Source of the DNA: an uncultured Prevotella sp.
GTDB lineage: Bacteria; Bacteroidota; Bacteroidia; Bacteroidales; Bacteroidaceae
Direction of reading: 5' to 3'
Length of the DNA: 64,000 nt
Assembly (NCBI GenBank): GCA_945875635.1
Contig: CAMCLD010000001.1
Location: 1 to 64,000, forward strand
Shown here: positions 37,768 through 46,997 of the stretch, one piece after another
How the letters are laid out: each line of letters begins with the position of its first letter
Position numbering within the stretch: position 1 is the first letter of the stretch
Notes under the pieces: generated by a model
Seen by the model: only the letters and a program-made list of their open reading frames with translations
What the model was told of the DNA's origin: nothing
The model's database searches: none
Made by a program: the position numbers and the translations under genes

Positions 37768-37801
37768 CAAAGGTAGCAATTTTTTTTATTTCACATTCAA
37801 T
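37768..37801 (-). promoter_or_regulatory. Promoter for dtd-mazG-deoC (TTG, about 22 nt, TACCTTTG)
   Basis: On the minus strand TACCTTTG (37775-37768) matches TAnnTTTG, with TTGA about 22 nt upstream inside the end of uvrC. The start near 37760 gives a leader of about 70 nt. Confidence 0.55.
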
Positions 37802-39626
37802 TTTTATTGAAATAATTATATACCAATTCAGCCTTCTTAGCCCCAATAATTTCACTAATTCTTTGAAAATCAGACTCCTTTATTCTTTTTACGCTCTTTA
37901 ACTCCTTGATTAACAGTTCTTTACTTCTTGGACCAATACCTTTTATGTTGTCAAGTTCGCTATGGAGTGCATGTTTGCTTCTTTTGTCTCTATGAAATGT
38001 AATTGCGAATCTGTGTACTTCATCCTGAATTCTTGTAAGTGTATGGAATAGTTCACTCTTTGTACTGATAGCTATTGTTTTAGGTGGAAATCCAAATAAT
38101 AATTCGTTAGTTCTATGTCCGCTATCTTTTGCCAAACCAGCAATATATATATCTATACCTAATTCGTGTAGTACCTTTCTGACAATGTTCATTTGACCAA
38201 TACCACCATCAGTAATAATAAGGTCGGGTAGGGGAGCTCCCTCCTCTATTATGCGAGAGTATCTTCTTCTGACTATCTCCTCCATTGAAGCATAGTCATC
38301 TGGTCCGACAACGGTTTTGATATTGAATTTTCTGTATTCTTTCTTGCTTGGTTTCAACCCTTTGAATACTACACAACCAGCAACCGCATCCGTACCTGAG
38401 ATGTTAGAGTTGTCAAAACATTCTATATGAAATGGTAGTCGCGACATGCCAAGAACATTTTGTAACTCTTTCATAATTCTTGTATTCTTCTGTTCTGGAT
38501 TTAATTTTTCTGATTGTTTTAGCCTGTCGAATCTATATTGTTTACCATTTATAATAGACAAATCCAATAATTTCTTCTTATCACCTCTTTGGGGAATAGT
38601 GAAATATGCATCTTTGATTTTCCATTCTATTTCAAAAGGAATAATAATCTCATGTGCATCACTGCCATATCTGTTCCTGATTTCCTGTATTGCCATTAAC
38701 AGTAGGTCGTCACGCGTTTCATTTAGTTTTTTCTTATATTCAAAAGTGAAACACTGGTTAATTGCTCCATTGCTAACATGTATATAGTTAATATATACAT
38801 TGTTTTCTTCTTCGTTGTCGTTAATGCTGAACACATCCACATTGTTGATGGAGTTACTTACGACCTCACTTTTTGCGCAATACGATTCCAGCAATAAGTA
38901 TTGATTTTTAAGCTCATCCGCTTTCTCAAATTCAAGCAACTCAGATGCAGCAATCATTCTTTCGTAAATTTCTTTATAAAGCTTTCTAACGTTGCCTTTA
39001 AGAATCTCCTTTGCTTTCTCAATGTTTAACCTGTATTCTTCCATGCTCTGCTTTCCTATACAAGGAGCTTTGCAGTTGCCAATATGAAATTCTAAGCAAG
39101 CTTTATACTTCATTTTTTCTATACCTTCTTTAGTCATGTTAATATTACAGCATCTTGGCTTATATAGTTTCTTTATCAAGTCAAGCATTGAATGCATGGT
39201 TGAAACATGACTGTATGGACCGAAGTATATACCTGTTTTCTTGTTTATGTTCCTCGTGCTGAAAATCCTTGGTAAATACTCTTTCGTTATACAGATACTT
39301 GGATATGTCTTTCCGTCCTTAAGCAGCACATTGTATCGTGGCTTATATTTCTTGATTAATTGGTTTTCCAAAAGCAAAGCATCTTCTTCCGTGTTTACCA
39401 CAAAGTAACTTATGTCCTCAATCTTACTTACAAGTACTTTTGTCTTCAGCCTGTCAACATCTTTTCTGAAGTATGAACTAACTCTCTTCTTAAGATTCTT
39501 TGCCTTGCCAACATAAATGATTTCTCCAGAAGAGTTATAGAACTGATATGTTCCTGGCTTCTCTGGTAATGCAGCTACTATGCTTTTTAGTTTTGTTTTT
39601 AGATTCTCTTTTTCTGCTTTAACCAT
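37797..39626 (-). CDS. uvrC: Excinuclease ABC subunit C
   Basis: Dual-incision nuclease of nucleotide excision repair, recruited by UvrB. The 609-residue protein has the GIY-YIG nuclease at the N-terminus (PGTYQFYNSSGEIIYVGKAKNLKKR, residues about 19-50, split here by a short loop). The UVR (UvrB-binding) segment is near residues 205-240 (EIYERMIAASELLEFEKADELKNQ). The RNase H-like 5' nuclease has CFDNSNISGTDAV near 400 and LIITDGGIGQMN near 475. The helix-hairpin-helix pair KGIGPRSKELL is at the C-terminus. The gene lies 105 nt upstream of dtd and downstream of a parS-like site. Identification is secure. Confidence 0.97.
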   Translation of the reverse strand: MVKAEKENLKTKLKSIVAALPEKPGTYQFYNSSGEIIYVGKAKNLKKRVSSYFRKDVDRLKTKVLVSKIEDISYFVVNTEEDALLLENQLIKKYKPRYNVLLKDGKTYPSICITKEYLPRIFSTRNINKKTGIYFGPYSHVSTMHSMLDLIKKLYKPRCCNINMTKEGIEKMKYKACLEFHIGNCKAPCIGKQSMEEYRLNIEKAKEILKGNVRKLYKEIYERMIAASELLEFEKADELKNQYLLLESYCAKSEVVSNSINNVDVFSINDNEEENNVYINYIHVSNGAINQCFTFEYKKKLNETRDDLLLMAIQEIRNRYGSDAHEIIIPFEIEWKIKDAYFTIPQRGDKKKLLDLSIINGKQYRFDRLKQSEKLNPEQKNTRIMKELQNVLGMSRLPFHIECFDNSNISGTDAVAGCVVFKGLKPSKKEYRKFNIKTVVGPDDYASMEEIVRRRYSRIIEEGAPLPDLIITDGGIGQMNIVRKVLHELGIDIYIAGLAKDSGHRTNELLFGFPPKTIAISTKSELFHTLTRIQDEVHRFAITFHRDKRSKHALHSELDNIKGIGPRSKELLIKELKSVKRIKESDFQRISEIIGAKKAELVYNYFNKN

Positions 39627-39665
39627 TTTCGCAAAACGTTTGTACTTAGGTACTTTGCTTTATTT

Positions 39666-39681
39666 TGTTTCACGTGGAACT
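39666..39681. promoter_or_regulatory. parS: parS-like ParB-binding site
   Basis: TGTTTCACGTGGAACT matches the parS consensus TGTTnCACGTGnAACA at every fixed position but the last. It is intergenic, between uvrC and apt. I scanned for other CACGTG cores in the window and found none with flanks this good. Established knowledge places parS sites near the replication origin, which agrees with the oriC candidate 28 kb away. The call rests on sequence match alone. Confidence 0.7.
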
Positions 39682-39838
39682 TTATGCGTTTCCGGATGAA
39701 GTCTTTGGGTATAAGACGTGGAATGTGTAGTGCAACACTGTGTCTTTGTTTTTTTTTGTTGAGCTTGTTTCTGCGCCTGTCTTGTTTTGTGGAAACTTAT
39801 ATCTGGTGTGGTTTTGGATCGTGAGTATGAGCCAAAGT

Positions 39839-39866
39839 GGCGACAAGCATAGTCTTGTCGCCTTTT
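39839..39866. terminator. Hairpin downstream of apt
   Basis: A perfect 9-bp stem GGCGACAAG/CTTGTCGCC with loop CATAGT begins 11 nt after the apt stop codon. TTTT follows on the + strand and the complementary A-run precedes it on the minus strand, so it may work in either direction. Confidence 0.5.
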
Positions 39867-39872
39867 GCCCCA

Positions 39873-40403
39873 TTAAAGTTGTAGTAGGGTAGATATTTCG
39901 ATGTCCTTATCGAAAATGTCTCTTCCGTTTAAATTCTCGTTCACAAGTTCTATTATAAAATTGCAATACACCTTTTTGGGGGAAAACTTTTTCACTAAGT
40001 CGCATGCTGCTTTCATGGTTCCTCCTGTTGCGAGCAAATCGTCGTGTAGGAGTATCACGTCATTCTCGTTTATAGCGTCCTTGTGAATCTCTATGGTGTC
40101 AGTTCCGTATTCTTTGGTGTAGTCTTCCTTAATGGTTTCACAAGGGAGCTTTCCGGGTTTTCTACATAGTACAACACCTGCGCCAAGTCTTATGGCGAGA
40201 GCTGATGACATTACAAAGCCACGGCTTTCTATACCAACTATTTTCGTGATACCCTTGTCCTTGTACAATTCGTACATCTCATTGCATATTTCACGGAGAC
40301 ATTCTGGATTCTTAAATAGGGTAGTCACATCTCTGAAATTAATGCCTTTTATTGGCCAATCTGGAATACAGCGAAGATTCTCTAATAATAATCTGTTGTT
40401 CAT
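39873..40403 (-). CDS. apt: Adenine phosphoribosyltransferase
   Basis: Purine salvage enzyme that makes AMP from adenine and PRPP. From the ATG at 40403 the protein is 176 residues; the longer form in the ORF track starts at a TTG and is less likely because the family N-terminus aligns with MNNRLLLENLRCIPDWPIKG. Key peptides are RDVTTLFKN near residue 25, KIVGIESRGF near 60, and the PRPP-binding loop VILLHDDLLATGGTMKAA near 115-135. The gene follows mnmG closely (about 64 nt from the ATG, 22 nt from the TTG), so the two are probably cotranscribed. Identification is secure. Confidence 0.95.
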   Translation of the reverse strand: MNNRLLLENLRCIPDWPIKGINFRDVTTLFKNPECLREICNEMYELYKDKGITKIVGIESRGFVMSSALAIRLGAGVVLCRKPGKLPCETIKEDYTKEYGTDTIEIHKDAINENDVILLHDDLLATGGTMKAACDLVKKFSPKKVYCNFIIELVNENLNGRDIFDKDIEISTLLQL

Positions 40404-40467
40404 TTCTTTTGTTGTATTTAATTGTTGAATATTATATTTCTTCAATGCTTCTTTGTTTCTCCTTTTA

Positions 40468-42342
40468 TTATCTATTCATAAGAACAAGAAGAACGTTTAT
40501 GTCGCTTGGACTTACTCCTGGGATTCTGCTTGCCTGTGCGATAGTCTCTGGTTGTATGCGTTCCAGTTTCTGTCTGCATTCAGTGGAGAGATCCAATATT
40601 TCTGAATATTTGAAATGTCCTTTAATGTTTATATTCTCTAATCTATGCATTTTCTCAGCAAAGATTCTCTCCCTCTTAATATATCCTTTGTATTTCATCT
40701 TTATCTCGGCAGCCTCTTTGATTTCTTCTTGCCTGTTTCCCATGCCTTCTATCATGGCTTTAAGTTCGGGTATTTGTTTGGAGATGTTTTCAAGCGTAAT
40801 CTGAGGTCGTGCGATCAATTCTGATATTTTCACTCCACCCTTTATTTCTGCTGAACCAATATTGTTTAGGAAGCCGTTTATGTCTTTTGGCTTAATGGTT
40901 GTTTTGTTGCAGAAATTTATGATACTGTCAATAGCTTCTGACTTGGATTTCCACCAGTCCATTCGTTCTTGTTTTGCCAGTCCTATAAGGTATGACTTTT
41001 CTGTGAGCCTCGCATCGGCATCATCTTGTCTTAATAATATCCTGTATTCAGCCCTTGAAGTGAACATCCTGTATGGCTCATCGACACCTTTGGTTACAAG
41101 GTCATCAATCAGCACACCGATGTATGATTCGTCCCTTTTCATTGTAAACACTTTGTCACCAGTGCATTTAAGAGCTGCATTAATGCCTGCGACTATTCCC
41201 TGTCCTCCAGCTTCCTCGTATCCTGTTGTGCCATTCACCTGTCCTGCAAAGAACAATCCACTTATTATTTTGGATTCCAGACTGTGCTTTAACTGTGTCG
41301 GGTCGAAGTAGTCGTATTCGATAGCATATCCAGGTCTGTATATTCTAATGTTTCTAAATGATGGTATCTTCCTTAGTGCCTCAATCTGTATTTCTATAGG
41401 CATGCTTGATGAAAATCCATTAAGATACATTTCGTTTGTGTCAGAGCCTTCCGGTTCTAAAAAGAGAGGATGTTGGTTCCTATCGGGGAAAGTTACGAGT
41501 TTGGTTTCTATTGAAGGGCAGTATCTTGGTCCGGTACTTTGTATCTGTCCATTATATAATGGTGAAAGTGGCATTCCTTCTTTCAGTACATCATGGCATT
41601 CCTTATTCGTGTAACATGTCCAGCAAGGAAGTTGTGGCAGACTTCTTTTTCTGCTCATATACGAGAATGTATGGAAGTCATTATCTCCTTCCTGAGGTTC
41701 CATCAAGCTAAAGTCAACACTTCTCTTGTCTATTCTCACAGGGGTACCTGTTTTCATTCTGGAGAATCTAATGCCATGTCTTGCGATGCTTTCTGTTAGT
41801 TTTCCCACAGCAGGTTCAGCTATTCTACCTCCTGAAACTTTTTTCCTGCCTATGTGCATCAGTCCGTTTAGGAATGTTCCAGCTGTTAACACTATGCTCT
41901 TTGCATATATTTCAGTACCCCATAATGTGTTGATACCCAATACGTTATTGTCGTTATCTACTATTATTTCCTCAGCTTGGTCTTGCCAAATGTCGAGATT
42001 GTCAGTCTTGTCAAGTATTTTTCTCCATTCCCAAATATACTTTTCCCTGTCGCATTGTGCCCTGGGACTCCACATTGCTGGTCCTTTCGATATGTTTAGC
42101 AATCTGAACTGTATTGAGGTATTGTCAGTTACTATCCCCATGAATCCTCCGAGGGCATCAATTTCCCTAACGATTTGTCCTTTGGCAATGCCACCTACAG
42201 CAGGGTTGCAAGACATTTGTGCAATTTTGTTCATGTCCATTGTAACAAGACATGTCTTTGCTCCCATATTAGCAGAAGCAGTGGCAGCCTCGCATCCTGC
42301 ATGCCCACCACCAATTACAATTACATCGTAGCTGAATTTCAT
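40468..42342 (-). CDS. mnmG: tRNA uridine-5-carboxymethylaminomethyl modification enzyme MnmG
   Basis: FAD-dependent partner of MnmE that builds the cmnm5 group on U34 of certain tRNAs, formerly GidA. The 624-residue protein has the FAD Rossmann motif VIVIGGGHAGCEAATASA at residues 9-26, PAVGGIAKGQIVREIDALGG near 48, the family signature GPRYCPSIETK near 273, and GQVNGTTGYEEAGGQG near 373. The helical C-terminal domain ends with RIQPETIAQASRIPGVSPSD. A -7 box (minus strand, 42372-42379) lies about 30 nt upstream. mnmE is not in the window. Identification is secure. Confidence 0.97.
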   Translation of the reverse strand: MKFSYDVIVIGGGHAGCEAATASANMGAKTCLVTMDMNKIAQMSCNPAVGGIAKGQIVREIDALGGFMGIVTDNTSIQFRLLNISKGPAMWSPRAQCDREKYIWEWRKILDKTDNLDIWQDQAEEIIVDNDNNVLGINTLWGTEIYAKSIVLTAGTFLNGLMHIGRKKVSGGRIAEPAVGKLTESIARHGIRFSRMKTGTPVRIDKRSVDFSLMEPQEGDNDFHTFSYMSRKRSLPQLPCWTCYTNKECHDVLKEGMPLSPLYNGQIQSTGPRYCPSIETKLVTFPDRNQHPLFLEPEGSDTNEMYLNGFSSSMPIEIQIEALRKIPSFRNIRIYRPGYAIEYDYFDPTQLKHSLESKIISGLFFAGQVNGTTGYEEAGGQGIVAGINAALKCTGDKVFTMKRDESYIGVLIDDLVTKGVDEPYRMFTSRAEYRILLRQDDADARLTEKSYLIGLAKQERMDWWKSKSEAIDSIINFCNKTTIKPKDINGFLNNIGSAEIKGGVKISELIARPQITLENISKQIPELKAMIEGMGNRQEEIKEAAEIKMKYKGYIKRERIFAEKMHRLENINIKGHFKYSEILDLSTECRQKLERIQPETIAQASRIPGVSPSDINVLLVLMNR

Positions 42343-42371
42343 TGATATGATATGGTTTTCATTATGTTCTG

Positions 42372-42379
42372 CAAAAGTA
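42372..42379 (-). promoter_or_regulatory. Bacteroidota -7 box (TACTTTTG) for mnmG
   Basis: Minus strand TACTTTTGC. The expected start near 42365 leaves a leader of about 23 nt. The -33 element is unclear. Confidence 0.55.
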
Positions 42380-42440
42380 CAAAACTTTTTCCGTACATTA
42401 TATTATTGAATTGAAAATAATTTTCCTGTCTTTTATATTA

Positions 42441-42574
42441 CTTAAGTTTCGCATATCTCTGACATGCTGTCAGGAGTTTCCTTGAGCGAAGCGAATAAAC
42501 AAGTTGACAAGTTATTAGTATTTCTGGTATTGTCAAACTCAAGCTTTAAGAGTAGCAACTTGTTGACTTGTCTG
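42441..42574. repeat. Dispersed intergenic repeat, copy E (inverted relative to B)
   Basis: The left flank CTTAAGTTTCGCAT...GACATGCTGT (42441-42470) matches 7629-7658 at 27 of 30 positions. The segment 42521-42571 reads TTTCTGGTATTGTCAAACTC...AGAGTAGCAACTTGTTGACTTG, the reverse complement of the copy B/C core with changes. AGGAGTTTCCTTGAGCGAAG (42472-42491) is the reverse complement of the copy B right flank. Confidence 0.75.
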
Positions 42575-42598
42575 ATGAAATAGGTTGAAAGCCTCAGT

Positions 42599-42679
42599 GC
42601 AATGCATTGCATTGGCGATAAGGTTATTAATCTTTCATGCGATAGATTATTAACCTTTCAGTCGTAAGGTTAATAACCT
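42599..42679. repeat. Palindromic-word mini-array 2 (22-23-nt period)
   Basis: Four words start at 42599 (GCAATGCATTGC), 42621 (AGGTTATTAATCT), 42644 (AGATTATTAACCT) and 42667 (AGGTTAATAACCT). The spacers are always 10 nt (ATTGGCGATA, TTCATGCGAT, TTCAGTCGTA). The first word is a perfect 12-nt palindrome, and the last has 6-nt complementary arms around one base. Confidence 0.8.
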
Positions 42680-42838
42680 TACTGGATTGCTAACTATAAT
42701 CAAGTAGTTCTTTTATCTGTTGACTATGTTTACGCACTTATTTAACTTCTTGTGAGGAATTTGTTCAAAATTGTTCATAAAAACATTCTCGCGACAAAGA
42801 AAGATTGAGTTTTATTTTATTATCTCATTAAAAAGATG

Positions 42839-42846
42839 TATTTTTG
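42839..42846 (+). promoter_or_regulatory. Bacteroidota -7 box (TATTTTTG) for sdhCAB
   Basis: TATTTTTG matches TAnnTTTG, with a T-rich stretch (TTTTAT) at the -33 position about 19 nt upstream. The start near 42853 gives a leader of about 120 nt. Confidence 0.55.
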
Positions 42847-42973
42847 CACTCGTGAATACGCAGTGTCCTACTTATAAATAGGTATTTCGTGGCTGTTGTT
42901 TTAGAGTTATATGAATGTTTTAATATAAACAGTAAATCTAATAATTCATTAAATAATTTAATTTCAATTTTTT

Positions 42974-43669
42974 ATGTGGTTATTCAATTCATCAATTGGT
43001 AGAAAAGTGGTGATGTCTGTAACAGGTGTTGCACTTATTCTATTTATGACGTTCCACGGTGTTATGAACGTTGTGGCCCTATTCTCAGGAAAGGCCTATA
43101 ACACGATTTGCGAACTGCTTGGTTCCAACTGGTATGCCGTAGCGGCAACGCTTGGTCTTGCCGCCCTTGCAGTATGCCATATCGTTTATGCCTTCATCCT
43201 GACAGCCCAGAACCGTCGTGCCCGTGGCAGTGAGCGTTATGCCGTGACATCAAGACCTGACAAGGTAGAGTGGGCATCACAGAACATGCTCGTTCTAGGT
43301 ATTGTCGTTGTTCTCGGCCTGTTGTTACACCTTTTCAACTTCTGGTACAACATGATGTTTGCCGAGCTTGCACACATGGAGACAGCCCTTGAGCCAACAG
43401 ACGGTTTCGGACTCATGAAGGAGACCTTCGCCAACCCTGTTTACGTAGTTCTCTACGTTATCTGGCTTGTTGCCATCTGGTTCCATCTTTCCCATGGTTT
43501 CTGGAGTGCCATGCAGACCCTTGGCTGGAACGGTAAGACCTGGTTCTGCCGTTGGAAAGCAATTGGCATAGCCTATGTCACAGTTCTCATGGCATGCTTC
43601 CTTGCTGTAGTGCTTGCCTTCTTCTTCGGCGTGGCTCCAAGCCTCTGCCCATGCTGCTGCGCTGCATAA
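42974..43669 (+). CDS. sdhC: Succinate dehydrogenase/fumarate reductase cytochrome b subunit
   Basis: Diheme membrane anchor of the fumarate reductase/succinate dehydrogenase complex, which exchanges electrons with menaquinone; in Prevotella-like anaerobes the main direction is fumarate reduction. The 231-residue protein has five hydrophobic helices. Candidate heme-ligand His residues lie in LFMTFHGVMN (near 28), AVCHIVYAF (near 75), LLHLFNFW (near 118) and IWFHLSHGF (near 172). It ends in an unusual Cys cluster, SLCPCCCAA. It is the first gene of sdhCAB, 39 nt before sdhA, with GC-richer, biased codons that suggest high expression. Identification is firm. Confidence 0.93.
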   Translation: MWLFNSSIGRKVVMSVTGVALILFMTFHGVMNVVALFSGKAYNTICELLGSNWYAVAATLGLAALAVCHIVYAFILTAQNRRARGSERYAVTSRPDKVEWASQNMLVLGIVVVLGLLLHLFNFWYNMMFAELAHMETALEPTDGFGLMKETFANPVYVVLYVIWLVAIWFHLSHGFWSAMQTLGWNGKTWFCRWKAIGIAYVTVLMACFLAVVLAFFFGVAPSLCPCCCAA

Positions 43670-43708
43670 TACGTAATTCTTCTTTTGAACATAAACATAC
43701 AGAATATT

Positions 43709-45691
43709 ATGGCTAAGACATTAAATTCTAGAATACCAGAAGGCCCAGTAGCCGAGAAATGGTCCAACTATAAAGCTCACCAGCGCCTGGTAAATCCAAA
43801 GAACAAGCTCAAGCTTGATGTAATCGTAGTAGGAACAGGTCTGGCTGGTGCCAGTGCTGCCGCATCTCTTGGCGAGATGGGTTTCAACGTATTGAATTTC
43901 TGCATTCAGGACTCTCCACGCCGTGCACACTCCATTGCTGCACAGGGTGGTATCAATGCAGCCAAGAACTATCAGAACGACGGAGACTCGGTATATCGCC
44001 TGTTCTACGATACTGTAAAGGGTGGTGACTATCGTGCCCGTGAGGCAAACGTTTACCGTTTGGCAGAGGTATCAAACAACATCATCGACCAGTGTGTTGC
44101 ACAGGGCGTGCCATTCGCACGTGAGTATGGTGGTATGCTTGCCAACCGTTCTTTCGGTGGCGCACAGGTATCACGTACATTCTATGCCAAGGGACAGACA
44201 GGTCAGCAGCTCCTTCTTGGTGCCTACTCTTCGTTGAGCGCACAGGTACAGGCAAAGAAGGTGACACTCTATACCCGTTATGAGATGGAGGATGTAGTGA
44301 TTATCGACGGACATGCACGCGGTATCATTGCCAAGAACCTCGTGACAGGAAAACTGGAGCGTTTCTCTGCCAATGCCGTTGTTATAGCAACCGGTGGTTA
44401 CGGAAACACATACTTCCTCTCTACCAACGCCATGGGATGCAACTGTACAGCCGCAATACAGTGCTACCGCAAGGGTGCTTACTTCGCAAATCCTTCGTAT
44501 GTCCAGATTCACCCGACATGTATTCCTGTACATGGTGACAAGCAGTCAAAGTTGACGCTTATGTCAGAGTCGCTGCGTAACGACGGACGTATCTGGGTTC
44601 CTAAGAAAATAGAAGACGCCAAGGCTCTTCAGGCTGGAACAAAACAGGGATATGAGATACCCGAGGAAGACCGTGACTACTATCTGGAGCGTCGTTATCC
44701 TGCGTTCGGTAACCTCGTTCCCCGTGACGTTGCCTCACGTGCTGCCAAGGAGCGTTGTGACAAGGGCTTCGGCGTAAACAACACAGGTCTTGCCGTGTTC
44801 CTCGACTTCTCTGAGTCAATCAACCGTCTCGGTATCGATGTTATACTTCAGCGTTACGGCAACCTCTTCGACATGTACGAGGAGATTACCGACGTTAATC
44901 CTGGCGAGTTTGCTAAGGAAATCAACGGCGTGAAGTATTACAACCCGATGATGATCTTCCCTGCTATCCACTACACCATGGGTGGTATCTGGGTAGACTA
45001 CGAGCTGATGACTACCATTCCCGGCCTGTTCGCCATCGGAGAGTGCAACTTCTCTGATCATGGAGCCAACCGTCTTGGTGCTTCTGCCCTCATGCAGGGT
45101 CTTGCCGATGGTTACTTCGTGCTTCCATATACTATCCAGAACTATCTTGCTGACCAGAGCTTGTGGCCACGCCTCTCTGTTGACCTGCCTGAGTTTGCTG
45201 AGGCAGAGAAGAACGTGCAGAAGGAAATCGACCGCCTGATGGGCATACAGGGCAAGCGCTCTGTTGACTCTATCCACAAGGAGCTTGGTCATATCATGTG
45301 GGAGCATGTAGGTATGGGACGTACCAAGGCTGGTCTTGAGGAAGGTCTGAAGATGCTGAAGAACCTCCGCGAAGAGTTCAACAAGAACCTCTTCATACCA
45401 GGAAAGAAGGACGGTCTCAACGTGGAGCTTGACAAGGCTATCCACCTGCGTGACTTCATCCTCATGGGTGAGCTTATCGCCTATGACGCACTCCATCGTG
45501 AGGAGAGCTGTGGTGGTCATTTCCGTGAGGAGCACCAGACAGAAGAGGGTGAGGCTAAGCGTGACGATGCCAACTTCTTCTATGTTGGCTGCTGGGAATA
45601 CCAGGGCGATGATGCCAAGGCTCCTGAACTCATCAAGGAACCTCTTGAGTATGAGGCTATAAAGGTACAGACACGTAACTATAAGAATTAA
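43709..45691 (+). CDS. sdhA: Fumarate reductase/succinate dehydrogenase flavoprotein subunit
   Basis: Catalytic subunit holding covalent FAD and the dicarboxylate site. From the ATG at 43709 the protein is 660 residues; the longer ORF-track version starts at a TTG eight codons earlier. The dinucleotide fold is [19 protein letters not shown] near residue 40. The covalent-FAD His is in [17 protein letters not shown] near residue 74. Active-site peptides are the HPTCIPVHG stretch near 270, [11 protein letters not shown] near 355 and [13 protein letters not shown] near 430, and [25 protein letters not shown] near 450 closes the FAD site. It lies between sdhC and sdhB in one operon with high codon bias. 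Identification is secure. Confidence 0.96.
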   Translation: MAKTLNSRIPEGPVAEKWSNYKAHQRLVNPKNKLKLDVIVVGTGLAGASAAASLGEMGFNVLNFCIQDSPRRAHSIAAQGGINAAKNYQNDGDSVYRLFYDTVKGGDYRAREANVYRLAEVSNNIIDQCVAQGVPFAREYGGMLANRSFGGAQVSRTFYAKGQTGQQLLLGAYSSLSAQVQAKKVTLYTRYEMEDVVIIDGHARGIIAKNLVTGKLERFSANAVVIATGGYGNTYFLSTNAMGCNCTAAIQCYRKGAYFANPSYVQIHPTCIPVHGDKQSKLTLMSESLRNDGRIWVPKKIEDAKALQAGTKQGYEIPEEDRDYYLERRYPAFGNLVPRDVASRAAKERCDKGFGVNNTGLAVFLDFSESINRLGIDVILQRYGNLFDMYEEITDVNPGEFAKEINGVKYYNPMMIFPAIHYTMGGIWVDYELMTTIPGLFAIGECNFSDHGANRLGASALMQGLADGYFVLPYTIQNYLADQSLWPRLSVDLPEFAEAEKNVQKEIDRLMGIQGKRSVDSIHKELGHIMWEHVGMGRTKAGLEEGLKMLKNLREEFNKNLFIPGKKDGLNVELDKAIHLRDFILMGELIAYDALHREESCGGHFREEHQTEEGEAKRDDANFFYVGCWEYQGDDAKAPELIKEPLEYEAIKVQTRNYKN

Positions 45692-45697
45692 TTTTGT

Positions 45698-45732
45698 TTC
45701 AGTTGTCAACTCGTTTACTTGTAAACTTAAAA
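45698..45732. repeat. Short fragment of the dispersed repeat inside the sdh operon
   Basis: GTTGTCAACTCGTTTACTTG resembles the right arm of copy A (TTCGTTTACTTGTCAACTT) and lies between sdhA and sdhB. It lacks a partner arm, so it should not terminate the operon. Confidence 0.45.
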
Positions 45733-45736
45733 AGAT

Positions 45737-46495
45737 ATGGCAAGAAATATTTCTTTTACATTAAAATATTGGAAGCAGGATGGTCCGAAAGCAGAAGGCC
45801 ATTTCGATACACGAGAGATGAAGAATATCCCCGATGACACATCGTTCCTTGAGATGCTTGACATACTCAACGAAGAACTCATCGAGGAAGGTAAGGAACC
45901 GTTCGTTTTCGACCACGACTGTCGTGAGGGCATCTGCGGCATGTGCTCTCTATACATCAATGGAACGCCACATGGAAAGACAGAACGCGGTGCCACGACA
46001 TGCCAGCTTTATATGCGCCGATTCAACGATGGTGATGTCATCACCGTTGAGCCGTGGCGTTCGGCTGGTTTCCCTGTTATCAAGGATTGCATGGTTGACC
46101 GTTCAGCCTTCGACAAGATAATTCAGGCTGGTGGTTACACAAGCATCCGTACAGGTCAGGCTCAGGACGCCAACGCTATCCTTATTCCTAAGGAGAATGC
46201 CGACGAGGCTATGGACTGCGCAACATGTATCGGTTGTGGTGCCTGCGTAGCAGCCTGCAAGAACGGTTCTGCAATGCTCTTCGTAAGTTCCAAGGTGAGT
46301 CAGCTTGCTCTTCTGCCACAAGGACGTCCAGAGGCAGCCAAGCGCGCAAAGGCTATGATAGCCAAGATGGACGAGCTAGGATTCGGAAACTGCACAAACA
46401 CTCGTGCATGCGAGGCTGTTTGTCCAAAGAGCGAAAGCATAGCCAACATAGCACGCCTTAACCGCGAATACCTCAAGGCTAAGCTTGCCGACTGA
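45737..46495 (+). CDS. sdhB: Fumarate reductase/succinate dehydrogenase iron-sulfur subunit
   Basis: Electron-transfer subunit that carries three clusters between FAD and heme. In 252 residues the [2Fe-2S] ligands lie in [15 protein letters not shown] (near 55-70) with the fourth Cys in TTCQLYM. The C-terminal ferredoxin-like domain has [14 protein letters not shown] (near 157-170) and [17 protein letters not shown] (near 218), which supply the [4Fe-4S] and [3Fe-4S] ligands. It starts 45 nt after sdhA, across a short piece of the dispersed repeat (CAACTCGTTTACTTGTAAAC). A strong terminator follows at 46533-46574. Identification is secure. Confidence 0.96.
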   Translation: MARNISFTLKYWKQDGPKAEGHFDTREMKNIPDDTSFLEMLDILNEELIEEGKEPFVFDHDCREGICGMCSLYINGTPHGKTERGATTCQLYMRRFNDGDVITVEPWRSAGFPVIKDCMVDRSAFDKIIQAGGYTSIRTGQAQDANAILIPKENADEAMDCATCIGCGACVAACKNGSAMLFVSSKVSQLALLPQGRPEAAKRAKAMIAKMDELGFGNCTNTRACEAVCPKSESIANIARLNREYLKAKLAD

Positions 46496-46532
46496 TATTC
46501 TCCGCATCCGAAGGGTGCCGGATGATAAGAAC

Positions 46533-46574
46533 GAAGCAGGGTGGGTGACCATATAAGGTTGCTCACCCTGTTTC
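46533..46574 (+). terminator. sdhCAB terminator
   Basis: GAAGCAGGGTGGGTGACC pairs with GGTTGCTCACCCTGTTTC over 18 positions (four G:U) around loop ATATAA, starting 38 nt after the sdhB stop. The T-tract is short (TTTC). Confidence 0.85.
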
Positions 46575-46853
46575 TGTATTATGGATGTCAGGCTAGGGGT
46601 GGTAATGTAATAATTTGCGGAATAAAATTTGCAGAAACGGAAAATTGTGTTTTCTTTGCATAAGAAACATGGTTACAGGTATAACGTAAGACGTGATACG
46701 CTGTGTCGTTATCATAAACAATAAATATGAGCAGGAAGAGAAAATAATAACAATTTATACATAATAATTAATTGCGTTTACTATTTATTCGGTTAATCCA
46801 TGAAACCTGAGAAATTTCAATTCTGACCCCTGCTGTTGCTTCAGCCATTAACT

Positions 46854-46876
46854 CCCTTCGGTCACTGACCGAAGGG
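46854..46876. other. Isolated perfect hairpin
   Basis: CCCTTCGGTC, loop ACT, GACCGAAGGG: a 10-bp perfect stem about 360 nt after sdhB, with no adjacent gene. It may be the end of an unannotated transcript or an operator. Confidence 0.6.
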
Positions 46877-46997
46877 TAAATTGTTTCCATGAGTATGGAG
46901 AATATACTTGGGTCAATATATCTACCTTTTCATATTAAATTGCATGGAATACCACAAAAACGTGTGCAACTCTTTCGGTTTTCTCAACTATTTGTTG

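Larger units (their letters stand above)
42343..42973. other. 630-nt divergent gap between mnmG and sdhC
   Basis: No gene is apparent. In order it holds the mnmG -7 box, repeat copy E (42441-42574), palindromic-word mini-array 2 (42599-42679), and the sdhC promoter box at 42839-42846 followed by a leader of about 120 nt. Nothing else is recognisable. Confidence 0.7.

Noticed and set aside
39682-39873. 63-codon minus-strand ORF between apt and uvrC
   Set aside because: Translation is compositionally random, and the interval holds a parS-like site and a hairpin instead.
42599-42679. CRISPR array
   Set aside because: Repeats are only 12-13 nt, vary between units, spacers are 10 nt, and no cas gene is in the window.
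44816-45709. 297-codon minus-strand ORF inside sdhA
   Set aside because: Shadow of the biased sdhA coding strand. The real protein is on + with all flavoprotein motifs.
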